DNA from: Pontibacter akesuensis
GTDB taxonomy: Bacteria > Bacteroidota > Bacteroidia > Cytophagales > Hymenobacteraceae
Reading direction: 5' to 3'
DNA: 64,000 nucleotides
NCBI RefSeq assembly: GCF_001611675.1
Contig: NZ_CP014766.1
Span: 1,240,001-1,304,000 of the forward strand
Position 1 is the first letter of the stretch; every line of letters starts with the position of its first letter. This document shows, piece after piece, positions 55,292 through 63,306 of the stretch. The notes beneath the pieces were generated by a model. That model ran no database searches, was not told the DNA's origin, and was given only the letters and a program-made list of their open reading frames with translations. A program made the position numbers and the translations under genes.

Positions 55292-56223
55292 TGATTGGTG
55301 TAAATGTGTTTAATCTTTTAGAGTGGTGTGTTTTGCTGCGGCTATATTTAGCGGCTGTTCAACTATCCCAAGCCATACTTCACATATTGGCGCAAGTCTT
55401 TAGACTTGTGTCTTGCTTTGATATTGATCTTGCAACTCGACTGGTTTGAAAAGCCATACTTGTTAGGCGGCGGCTATACTTGTTGCAGCCATCTTGCATA
55501 GCGGCTATACTTGCTACACTACCTGGCGCAAGCGTCCGCTTGTGCCGTCGATTGCTCCTGCTATACTTGCATAGTTTCTGTTAGCCGCATCTCCGAACAG
55601 GCTATCTTTCCTTGCTCCTGTTCACCCTACAGCTCCCAAATACCTACTGTTCCACTTCCTGCTTTGGAGCGCTCACGGCTGGGGTAGGGGCCCTATATAA
55701 GCAGGGCCCCGTCTTGGGGGTAGGGGCCCTCGATAAGGGTATCGCGCTGGGACCTTTTCTTTGCTCACTTCGCGTTGCAATCCCGCTCTCGCGGGACCGA
55801 AAAACTCCAAAGGCGCTCTTTTCGAGGGCCCCTACCCCCACCCAAGGACTGGAATCAGTTTAAATGGCCACTGCTAACGGAGCTTCGGCCAAGTCCCCCT
55901 TTGAAGGGGGTAGGGGGATGTTTCAGTACTGCTGATAATTCCCCTCCTCGGAGGGGTTAAGGGGTGGGTTCACCAGAATATCCTAAACCACAGCGCTTAT
56001 ACCTGAGGATCGGCAGTTACAAACTGCCCCTCCTTGGACAAGGAGGGGTTGGGGGTGGTTTGATACAGTACAGCAGCAGCACTCCCAACCCTGTTTTTAG
56101 GGGAGGGCTGGGGAGGGGTTACTCCTGCTGATTCACTACTCTTCACTTCGTCGACCTACAGACCATGTTCGTCTAATAAATGTTGCAACATCCGCTAAAC
56201 TGAGCACCCTCCATCCTGCTGCT
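55292..56223. repeat. Repeat-rich intergenic island
   Basis: The longest non-coding stretch in the window (932 bases). It contains five CATACTT/TATACTT words (55.37-55.57 kb); two related hairpins of GGCGCAAG type (55389-55412 and 55525-55546); a 126-base element with 19-bp inverted ends (55715-55733 and 55822-55840); and, at 55.88-56.12 kb, four variants of CCCCTCCT...AGGAGGGG-type palindromes. Open frames inside are repeat-derived. No gene, RNA or transposase is recognised. Confidence 0.75.
55715..55840. repeat. Composite element bounded by 19-bp perfect inverted repeats
   Basis: The left arm TGGGGGTAGGGGCCCTCGA (55715-55733) pairs exactly with 55822-55840. The 88-base interior contains a smaller palindrome, TCCCGCTCTCGCGGGA. 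A partial direct copy of the left arm (GGGTAGGGGCCCT) lies just before it at about 55681-55693. Confidence 0.7.
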
Positions 56224-56883
56224 TTGCAAATGCGCCTGTTCCTGCTTAATTTGCAACTTAGCTCATACTATCATACTTCACGTTACGCTGTGCCATCTGT
56301 TTTCTCCACGTACATCGAATTAGGCTTCCATCATATTTTTGATTTCAAAGCCTATGACCACATGCTGTTTCTGCTGGCGCTGAGTGCCATCTATACATTA
56401 AACGACTGGCAAAAAGTGATTGCACTGGTCACCTGCTTCACCATTGGGCACAGCATTACGCTGGCACTGGCCACGTTCAAGATCATCCAGTTCGATTCCG
56501 CTCTGATTGAGTTCCTGATTCCCGTAACCATACTGCTTACCTGCATCACCAACTTTTTCAAGCTGAAAGGCGCTGCCGCCAAACAAGCCACTATCCTTTC
56601 GCTGCACAACCTGATGGCTCTTTTCTTCGGACTGATCCATGGCATGGGTTTCTCAAACTTTCTGCGCCAGATGCTGGGCCGTAACGGCAATATCTGGCAG
56701 CAGTTGCTGGCCTTCAACATCGGCATTGAGCTGGGGCAGCTGCTGATTGTAGGCATCATTCTTGTTGCTAGCTTCGTGGCTATGAACCTGTTCCATGCCA
56801 AAAAGCGCGACTGGATTATGGTTCTTTCGAGTGCCGCGGCAGGTGTTTCCCTGATTTTGATGATGGAAACAAATATTTTTTAG
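56224..56883 (+). CDS. HupE/UreJ-family membrane protein
   Basis: A 219-residue protein. The core, TYIELGFHHIFDFKAYDHMLFLLALSAIY (as a block, about 36-64), with HH and DH, then CFTIGHSITLALAT (about 78-91) and GLIHGMGFSNFL (about 138-149) match the HupE/UreJ_2 family of nickel or cobalt-linked membrane proteins; the conserved His residues could bind metal. Six or so helices follow. The N-terminal 35 residues are unconserved, so the real start may be later. The M1 peptidase gene follows after about 65 bases. No nickel enzyme is nearby, so the role is open. Confidence 0.75.
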   Translation: MQMRLFLLNLQLSSYYHTSRYAVPSVFSTYIELGFHHIFDFKAYDHMLFLLALSAIYTLNDWQKVIALVTCFTIGHSITLALATFKIIQFDSALIEFLIPVTILLTCITNFFKLKGAAAKQATILSLHNLMALFFGLIHGMGFSNFLRQMLGRNGNIWQQLLAFNIGIELGQLLIVGIILVASFVAMNLFHAKKRDWIMVLSSAAAGVSLILMMETNIF

Positions 56884-56894
56884 CGATTGCACAC

Positions 56895-56902
56895 TATCTT
56901 TA
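56895..56902 (+). promoter_or_regulatory. TAnnTTTG-like element before the M1 peptidase gene
   Basis: TATCTTTA differs from the Bacteroidota -7 box in the last base, and lies about 48 bases before the ATG at 56950. A T-run upstream (about 56876) might act as the -33 element. Weak call. Confidence 0.35.
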
Positions 56903-56949
56903 TAAATCTATACTTCAAATCTTAACCGATCTACCTTAACCACAACATA

Positions 56950-59277
56950 ATGAGAAACCTAATTGCAGGGTTGGCGATGGTAAGCTTAGTGGCAGGCCCC
57001 CTGGCGGCGCTGGCACAGGATACCAAATTCGGCCAACTGGGCCAGGAATTGCCCACACCAAATACCTATCGCTCAGCTTCGGGCGCACCCGGACACCAGT
57101 ACTGGCAGCAGCGCGCCGACTATAACATTAAAGTAGAACTGGACGATACGAACCAGTCGATCACAGGCTCCGAAACCATCAACTACACCAACAACTCTCC
57201 CGATGTGCTGACGTACCTGTGGGTGCAGCTGGACCAGAACATCTTTGAGCCAAACTCCATGAGTAACCTGACCCGTACAGCTGAGCTGAACGAAAAGGTG
57301 CCGCTTCGCGCCGTGGAGTACATGACGCGCGAAGAGTTTGATGGTGGCTTCAAGATCAGCAAAGTAACCGACCGCAACGGCAAGCCGCTGAAGTACACCA
57401 TCAACAACACCATGATGCGTGTCGATTTGCCTTCGCCCCTGAAGCCAAACCAGAACTTTGCCTTCAACATCGACTGGAAGCACAACATCAACAACCAGAA
57501 AACACTGGGTGGCCGCTCAGGCTACGAGTATTTCCCGGGTGATGACAACTACCTGTACGAGATGGCCCAGTGGTTCCCGCGCATGGCTGTTTACGACGAC
57601 GTAAATGGCTGGCAGCACAAGCAGTTTCTGGGCAGCGGTGAGTTTGCCCTGCCTTTCGGCGACTACAAAGTGAGCATCACCGTTCCTGCCGACCACGTAG
57701 TGGCCGGTACCGGCGAGCTGCAGAATGCTAGCCAGGTACTTTCTTCCACGCACCAGAAGCGCTGGGCACAGGCCGCCAAGAGCGATAAGCCGGTGGTAAT
57801 CGTGACTCAGGAAGAGGCAACGCAGGCTGAGAAGAACAAAGCCAAAAATAAGAAAACATGGGTGTTCGCTGCCGATAACGTGCGCGACTTTGCCTGGGCC
57901 AGCTCCCGTAAATTCATCTGGGATGCGATGAACGTGAAAGTGGGCGGCAAAAACGTGCTGGCTATGTCTTACTACCCGAAAGAGGGTAACCCGCTGTGGG
58001 GCCAGTACTCTACTGAGGCCGTAGCCCATACGCTGGAAACCTACTCTAAGCGCACCATAGATTACCCTTACCCGGTGGCTATCTCGGTACACGGCCCGGT
58101 AGGCGGCATGGAGTACCCGATGATCTCCTTTAACGGCTACCGTCCTGAGCCGGATGGCACCTACTCAGACCGTACCAAGTATGGCTTGATCTCTGTGATC
58201 ATTCACGAAGTGGGCCACAACTTCTTCCCGATGATTGTGAACTCGGATGAGCGCCAGTGGACGTGGATGGATGAGGGCCTGAACACCTTTATGCAGTACC
58301 TGTCGGAGCAGGAGTGGGAGCGCAGCTATCCGTCGCGCCGCGGAGAGCCACGGGATATTGTGGAGTACATGAAGAGCGCCAAAAACACGCAGGTGCCGAT
58401 TATGACCAACTCAGAATCAGTGCTGCAGTTCGGGCCGAACGCCTATGGCAAACCAGCCACTGCCCTGAATGTTCTACGTGAAACAGTAATGGGCCGCGAG
58501 CTGTTCGACTACGCCTTTAAGGAGTACGCCAAGCGCTGGGCTTTCAAGCACCCGATGCCAGCCGACTTCTTCCGCACCATGGAAGATGCCTCTGGCGTGG
58601 ACCTGGATTGGTTCTGGAGAGGCTGGTTCTACACCACCGACCACACCGACATTGCCTTGACAGACGTGAAATGGTATACGATTGACTCGCAGGACCCGGC
58701 TTTTGTGAACGCACAGCTGCGTGAGCAGCAAAACCAGGCACCACAGACCTTGTCGCAGCAGCGCAACCTGAAAGATATTAAGAAGACGCGCGTAGACGAC
58801 AGGCCAGAGCTGAAGGATTTCTACAACAGCTACGACCCGCTGGCAACTACTGCAGCCGACGAGCAGGCATACCGCCAGTTCATGAGCAAGCTCTCGCCGG
58901 AGCAGAAGGAGACCCTTAATTCCGGGATGAACTTTTACGAGGTGAGCTTTGCTAACGAAGGTGGGTTAGTAATGCCGCTGATCGTGCGCATGAACTTTGA
59001 GGACGGCACAGAGGAAGTAGTGAACATCCCTGCCGAAATTTGGCGCTACAATAACGACGAGATTACAAAGGTATTCATCACTAAGAAGCCGGTAGTAAGC
59101 TTCGAATTGGACCCGTACCAGGAAACTGCTGACACGGACCTGTCGGACAACCAGTTCCCACGCCGTGCCGCGCCTTCTCGCTTTGAGATCTTCCAGCAGA
59201 AGAACAATGGCCAGAACCCGATGCAGAAAGAACGTGCCACCAGTAACCGCACTACTCCTGCTGGCAACGGTCAGTAA
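56950..59277 (+). CDS. M1 family zinc aminopeptidase, exported
   Basis: The 775-residue product has a signal peptide (about 1-23, ending ALAQ). An N-terminal beta-saddle domain leads to the catalytic domain with H419-E-V-G-H423 and, 18 residues on, E442 (WMDEGLN), the complete M1 zinc site. The substrate-binding GxMEN motif is represented by GGMEYP (about 388). The C-terminal 150 residues are charged and Gln-rich. It would trim peptides from their N-termini in the periplasm, complementing the M16 and S9 enzymes. A 21-bp stem terminator follows. Confidence 0.93.
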   Translation: MRNLIAGLAMVSLVAGPLAALAQDTKFGQLGQELPTPNTYRSASGAPGHQYWQQRADYNIKVELDDTNQSITGSETINYTNNSPDVLTYLWVQLDQNIFEPNSMSNLTRTAELNEKVPLRAVEYMTREEFDGGFKISKVTDRNGKPLKYTINNTMMRVDLPSPLKPNQNFAFNIDWKHNINNQKTLGGRSGYEYFPGDDNYLYEMAQWFPRMAVYDDVNGWQHKQFLGSGEFALPFGDYKVSITVPADHVVAGTGELQNASQVLSSTHQKRWAQAAKSDKPVVIVTQEEATQAEKNKAKNKKTWVFAADNVRDFAWASSRKFIWDAMNVKVGGKNVLAMSYYPKEGNPLWGQYSTEAVAHTLETYSKRTIDYPYPVAISVHGPVGGMEYPMISFNGYRPEPDGTYSDRTKYGLISVIIHEVGHNFFPMIVNSDERQWTWMDEGLNTFMQYLSEQEWERSYPSRRGEPRDIVEYMKSAKNTQVPIMTNSESVLQFGPNAYGKPATALNVLRETVMGRELFDYAFKEYAKRWAFKHPMPADFFRTMEDASGVDLDWFWRGWFYTTDHTDIALTDVKWYTIDSQDPAFVNAQLREQQNQAPQTLSQQRNLKDIKKTRVDDRPELKDFYNSYDPLATTAADEQAYRQFMSKLSPEQKETLNSGMNFYEVSFANEGGLVMPLIVRMNFEDGTEEVVNIPAEIWRYNNDEITKVFITKKPVVSFELDPYQETADTDLSDNQFPRRAAPSRFEIFQQKNNGQNPMQKERATSNRTTPAGNGQ

Positions 59278-59293
59278 TAGTTTTATACTTACT

Positions 59294-59341
59294 AAAACAA
59301 AAGCGCCCTCCGGAACTGTATCCGGAGGGCGCTTTTGTTTT
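59294..59341 (+). terminator. Very strong terminator of the M1 peptidase gene
   Basis: A perfect 21-bp stem (59294-59314 with 59321-59341) closes a 6-base loop, ACTGTA. It is GC-rich inside and A/T-rich outside, and begins 17 bases after the stop. Confidence 0.9.
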
Positions 59342-59362
59342 TATTTAAGGCTACCGTTCCTG

Positions 59363-59397
59363 CAGACACTCGCAGGAGCTGCGCACGCGACGAGGCC
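59363..59397. repeat. Dispersed palindromic repeat, partial copy 3 (reverse orientation)
   Basis: The complement of this segment reads like the left arm of copy 1, sharing GCGCAGCTCCTGCGAG and a terminal GTCTG. The second arm is missing. Confidence 0.6.
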
Positions 59398-59603
59398 TTT
59401 GCAGAGATCCCCTCACCTGGCAGGAGAGGGCTAGGGTGAGGTGGAGTGTTAGCCTATAGGACTGCCTTTTCTAAGAGCAAAATACCCCTCACGCTAGCCC
59501 TCTCCCCAAGGGGCGAGGGAACTTTGGCCATAGCACTTAACAAGCAGTCACCACTGTTTCAACAAAATGCCTAGCATCTAAAATCTAACTACTAAAGTTT
59601 AAG

Positions 59604-60950
59604 TTACTCCTCGCCATACTTGTTGATGAACTTGCGCTTGGCCCTGTCGCCTTTCCGAACAAATGGACGGATAATGAGGCGGGTGCCGTTCTCATAGGTG
59701 AAGAATTTATAGACCCAGTTGCTTAGCACCACCAGCTTGTTGCGGAAGCCCACCAGCGCCATCACATGCACGAACAGCCAGATGGCCCAGGCGAAGAACC
59801 CGCCGAAGTGCAGGTTTCCGGGCAGATCAGCCACGGCGCGGTTACGGCCGATGATGGCCAGCGAGCCCTTGTCTTTGTACTTGAATGGCTCCAGTGGCTC
59901 TTTCCGCAGGATGCGCTTCAGGTTTTTAGACAGTAGCTTGCCTTGCTGAATGGCTGGCTGCGCCACGCCCGGGTGCCCTTTCGGAAAATCCGGTGTTTTC
60001 ATGAAAGCAATGTCGCCGATGGCAAATACATTATCATAGCCCAGCACCTGGCTGTAGTCGTTTACCAGGATGCGGCCACGCTCCACCGATGTTTCTGGCA
60101 GGCCCGGAATCAAGGCGCCTGCCACTCCGGCAGCCCAGATAAGCGTATTGGTCCGGATCTGCTCTCCGCTTTTAAAGGTGGCCGTCTCCCCGTCATAGGA
60201 TTCCACCAACGTGTTCAGGCGCATCTCCACACCTAACTCCTTCAGGTATTTGTGCGTTTTCTCGCTTGCTTCCGCCGACATGGGTGGCAGCACGCGGTCC
60301 ATGCCCTCCACCAGAATAATGTTCATCTGGTTAAAGTCAAGCCCGGGGTAGTCGGTGGGCAGCACGTGGCGCTTCATCTCTGCCAGGGCACCCGCCAGTT
60401 CCACTCCCGTCGGACCACCGCCCACAATTACAAAGTTCATCAGGCTACGGCGCGTCTCTGGGTTTTTCGACATGCTGGCCTGCTCAAAGCACTGCAGCAT
60501 CTGGCTGCGCAAATTCAGCGCCTCCGGCACCTGCTTCAGCGGGAACGAGAACTTCTTGATCTGGTCGTTGCCGAAGTAGTTGGGTTTGGTGCCTGTGGCA
60601 ATCACGAGGTAATCGTAGGAAATATCGCCGATGATGGTAGACACGATCCTGCCTTCGGGGTTGATGTTGGTTACCTTTACCAACCGGAAGTGGAAGTCCT
60701 CGTAATCGTCGGAGCCGAACATCTTGCGGAGCGGCTCTGCAATGGAATCAGGCTCCAGACCGGCAGTAGCCACCTGGTAAAGCAGGGGCCAAAAACCGTG
60801 GTAGTTCTGTTTATCAAACATAATTACCTGGAAATCTTTACCCGAAAGCTTTTTGGCCAGGTTTATTCCCCCGAAACCGCCTCCGATGATAATGACGCGC
60901 GGCTTGGTGGTATCAGGTATATTTAAGGAGAGTTGATCTGGTTCAAGCAT
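59604..60950 (-). CDS. ndh: Type II NADH:quinone oxidoreductase (NDH-2)
   Basis: The 448-residue flavoprotein passes electrons from NADH to quinone without pumping protons. FAD binding is IIIGGGFGGINLAKKL (about 20-35), and the NADH site is FVIVGGGPTGVELAGALAEM (about 173-192). The quinone-site region AQPAIQQGK (about 327-335) and a C-terminal hydrophobic, amphipathic part (about 380-420, WAIWLFVHVMALVGFRN) that attaches to the membrane are typical. Single gene, no complex I subunits nearby. The ATG at 60950 fits the family start. Confidence 0.93.
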   Translation of the reverse strand: MLEPDQLSLNIPDTTKPRVIIIGGGFGGINLAKKLSGKDFQVIMFDKQNYHGFWPLLYQVATAGLEPDSIAEPLRKMFGSDDYEDFHFRLVKVTNINPEGRIVSTIIGDISYDYLVIATGTKPNYFGNDQIKKFSFPLKQVPEALNLRSQMLQCFEQASMSKNPETRRSLMNFVIVGGGPTGVELAGALAEMKRHVLPTDYPGLDFNQMNIILVEGMDRVLPPMSAEASEKTHKYLKELGVEMRLNTLVESYDGETATFKSGEQIRTNTLIWAAGVAGALIPGLPETSVERGRILVNDYSQVLGYDNVFAIGDIAFMKTPDFPKGHPGVAQPAIQQGKLLSKNLKRILRKEPLEPFKYKDKGSLAIIGRNRAVADLPGNLHFGGFFAWAIWLFVHVMALVGFRNKLVVLSNWVYKFFTYENGTRLIIRPFVRKGDRAKRKFINKYGEE

Positions 60951-61176
60951 AGTTTATGAGCTGTTTTGGGAATTGAGATAGCCTGCGGAAGCGGCACTGC
61001 ACTCCGTCGGCGTACCTGCGTGGCAGCGTACGCGTGTGGCTACACTGGAAAATAACGCATTGCACGGTTGTTAGTTACCAATATAGCCCCGGCGCGTTAA
61101 ATCACGGCCACAAATAGCCCTTTACCTGTTGCTGTACCAGCAGCAGGCAATACCTATACTAGTTTACTTGGGGAAT

Positions 61177-61857
61177 TTAGTTTCCGCTTTTCTGCTTAAA
61201 ATCGCCGTTCAGCAGCGACCTGAGCAATCCCGGAATGGCCATCATGTTAATCTGGGAGGGATACATGTAGCGCTGCTGCTGTTGCTGCATCTGCTGTTGT
61301 TGCCAGAACCGGAAGTTCTGCGCATCAGACATAGGCGTTATCCGGGCCATCTCGTCGAGCACCCGCGGGTCCAGGTTTTTGGTGATGATGGCGTTGCCCT
61401 TGTCCGGCAGCCGCACGTTGGCCACGGCCTCCTTAAAGTCGCGCTCCGTCGGCCACGGGAACACATCCACCGTCGGGAGTTCGGTTGGGTCTTCCTCCAT
61501 CTGCATAATCACCGAGTAGCTCTGGTTCTCGAAGTTCCTGGGGATGATGAGGTACTGTGTTTTAAAACCCAGGGCGCTGAAAAGCACGCTGTCGCCGGCC
61601 AGCACCGGCATGGAGAAATAACCAAACTGGTTGGTGTAGGTGCCGCGATTTGTTTTGGGTACATACACACCTGCCCCGGTTACGCCGTACAGGCTATCGC
61701 CGGTGGCCACAAAGCCGGACAGTTGCACCACCCGCTGCTTGCTTTGCGCCTGCGCCTGGTCTGGCAGCAGCAAAAGCAGCAGGGCCAGCAGCGGCAGAAA
61801 CAGCCATTTCAGTGTATTGGGGGAAGGCGTAAAATACGGTTTGGCAGCAAACGTCAT
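61177..61857 (-). CDS. Carboxypeptidase-regulatory-like domain protein, exported
   Basis: The start at 61857 (MTFAAKPYFTPSPNTLK) gives 226 residues with a signal segment (about 18-38, ending AQAQ). Residues 45-120 form a CarboxypepD_reg-like beta domain (LSGFVATGDSLYGVTGAGVYV...GYFSMPVLAGDSVLFSALGFK), the plug-side domain seen on TonB-dependent receptors, but no receptor follows. The C-terminal half is helical and contains a Gln-rich run (FWQQQQMQQQQQRYMY). Function unknown. It is divergent from the ArsR-type regulator. Confidence 0.8.
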   Translation of the reverse strand: MTFAAKPYFTPSPNTLKWLFLPLLALLLLLLPDQAQAQSKQRVVQLSGFVATGDSLYGVTGAGVYVPKTNRGTYTNQFGYFSMPVLAGDSVLFSALGFKTQYLIIPRNFENQSYSVIMQMEEDPTELPTVDVFPWPTERDFKEAVANVRLPDKGNAIITKNLDPRVLDEMARITPMSDAQNFRFWQQQQMQQQQQRYMYPSQINMMAIPGLLRSLLNGDFKQKSGN

Positions 61858-61934
61858 AAGGTACAATTATACTTATTTATCTTTTATAATAGCAGCTTTT
61901 GCCTAATTTTGTTCAGACCGCCCACTATTAACCC

Positions 61935-62321
61935 ATGAGACTTAAACACTTTAGCCTGACCTTTGGGCAACAGGTGCTAAAGGCACTGGCCGACGAATCC
62001 CGGCTTCGCATCCTCCACCTGATCCTGCACAACAAAGAGATGTGCACCTCTGACCTGGAGCAGGTGCTCGACTTTACGCAAACAAAAACATCGCGCCACC
62101 TCTCCTACCTGCGCAACGCCGGGCTGGTCATCAACCGCAAAACCGACCAGTGGGTGTACTATGCCATAAAAGACGAGGCAGCTGACTTTGTGACGCAGAT
62201 ACTCAACTACATGGAGCGCGATACTGTGCTGCAAAAAGACAGGGAAGTATACAACATCCTCTACTCCAACCGGGAGCTGGCGGCGAACAAACAGCAAACC
62301 CGCCGCTGGCCGGCCCCGTAA
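61935..62321 (+). CDS. ArsR-family transcriptional regulator
   Basis: A 128-residue winged-helix repressor. The block LADESRLRILHLILHN, then CTSDLEQVLDFTQTKTSRHLSYLRNAGLV (helix-turn-helix, about 38-66) and the wing RKTDQWVYYAI are standard for ArsR/SmtB proteins. The single Cys (C36, MCTSDLEQ) is not the usual CxCxxC metal site, so it may sense something other than metal or act constitutively. It is divergent from the carboxypeptidase-regulatory-like gene, which may be a target. Confidence 0.9.
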   Translation: MRLKHFSLTFGQQVLKALADESRLRILHLILHNKEMCTSDLEQVLDFTQTKTSRHLSYLRNAGLVINRKTDQWVYYAIKDEAADFVTQILNYMERDTVLQKDREVYNILYSNRELAANKQQTRRWPAP

Positions 62322-62448
62322 CGGCACTTTATACTTAACTCAAATACAGCGCTTTTAGTATTCGCCTGCTTGTCCGCAGTTGCCACTCCTTTAAAACAAC
62401 GCCGCCGCTCGCGCGTTGTATCCTTATCTAATCCTGAAATCAAGGCAA

Positions 62449-63150
62449 ATGAAAACATATACCCACATCCTCTTCGACCTAGACCACACCCTTTGGGACT
62501 TTGAGAAGAACTCCGAAGAGACGCTTTATACTTTATACGAGCAGTTCGGGCTTGGCAAGCACGGCAGGTTCGACTGCAACTCCTTTTACAACAAGTATAA
62601 ATTTATCAACACCCGCCTCTGGGACCTTTATAATAAAGGAAAGATCACCCAGAAAGAGCTGCGCGAAGACCGCTTCACCAAAACGCTTATAGGCCTGGGG
62701 CTGGCAGAGCATGAGCTGCCGCAGGGCATATCGGAGGCCTACACTTCCATGTGCCCCACCAAGACAGCCGTGTTTCCGCATACCTACGAGGTGCTGGAGT
62801 ACCTGCAGCCCAAGTATGGCCTGCACATCGTAACCAACGGCTTTAAGGAGGTGCAGCACATCAAAATGAGCTCATCTAAGCTACACGACTATTTTAAGGA
62901 GGTGATTACCTCGGAGTGCTGCGGCTACAAAAAGCCTGACCGCCGCATGTTTGAGCACCTGCTGGATAAGCTGGAGATAAAGCCGGAAAACTGCCTGATG
63001 ATCGGCGACAACTACGAGTGCGATGTGGAGGGTGCCCGTGCCGCCGGCATCGACCAGGTATACTTTAACCCGGAAAAGATAAAGGCCCGGAAGCACCCTC
63101 GGCCCACGCACGAAATCAGTTGCCTTAGTGAGCTGAAGCAGCTGCTGTAG
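62449..63150 (+). CDS. yjjG: YjjG-family HAD hydrolase, noncanonical pyrimidine nucleotidase
   Basis: The start at 62449 gives 233 residues. The HAD motifs are D10-L-D12-H-T (nucleophile and acid/base), motif II in VTNGFKEVQ (about 125-133), Lys in YKKPDRRMF (about 163), and DNYECDVEGA (motif IV, about 186-195). YjjG-type enzymes dephosphorylate modified pyrimidine nucleotides, keeping them out of DNA. Overall substrate specificity is inferred from family resemblance. The start codon follows AAGGCAA, a poor ribosome site, as is usual here. Confidence 0.88.
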   Translation: MKTYTHILFDLDHTLWDFEKNSEETLYTLYEQFGLGKHGRFDCNSFYNKYKFINTRLWDLYNKGKITQKELREDRFTKTLIGLGLAEHELPQGISEAYTSMCPTKTAVFPHTYEVLEYLQPKYGLHIVTNGFKEVQHIKMSSSKLHDYFKEVITSECCGYKKPDRRMFEHLLDKLEIKPENCLMIGDNYECDVEGARAAGIDQVYFNPEKIKARKHPRPTHEISCLSELKQLL

Positions 63151-63234
63151 TGCCTGTTCTTTACCCGGCAACAAGTATAAACCAGCGTTATGAGAGGCCA
63201 GTCCCCTGATGCGGCAAAATCAAAATATAAGCCT

Positions 63235-63242
63235 TACCTTTG
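63235..63242 (+). promoter_or_regulatory. TAnnTTTG promoter element of pruA
   Basis: TACCTTTG matches the Bacteroidota -7 box, 64 bases before the pruA ATG at 63307. A leader of about 58 bases is implied. No clear -33 box. Confidence 0.5.
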
Positions 63243-63306
63243 TTAAGGAGCCCTCCTAAGAGGTAACTGAGTTAGAAAATCATTCTGAATCTGTAACTAT
63301 AAAAAA

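Larger units (their letters stand above)
59278..59603. other. Intergenic stretch with terminator and dispersed repeats
   Basis: After the M1 terminator come the partial palindromic repeat (59363-59397) and then two oppositely oriented CCCTCACC-type units: CCCTCACCTGGCAGG (about 59409) and CCCTCACGCTAGCCCTCTCC (about 59486). They form an imperfect long inverted repeat. No gene is supported. Confidence 0.5.

Noticed and set aside
55612..55863. Open frames on both strands in the repeat island (83 and 65 residues)
   Set aside because: They translate the 19-bp inverted repeats and share sequence because of them; no start or codon signal.
56224..56883. Part of a urease or hydrogenase cluster
   Set aside because: No urease, hydrogenase or nickel accessory genes are nearby; only the membrane protein resembles HupE/UreJ.
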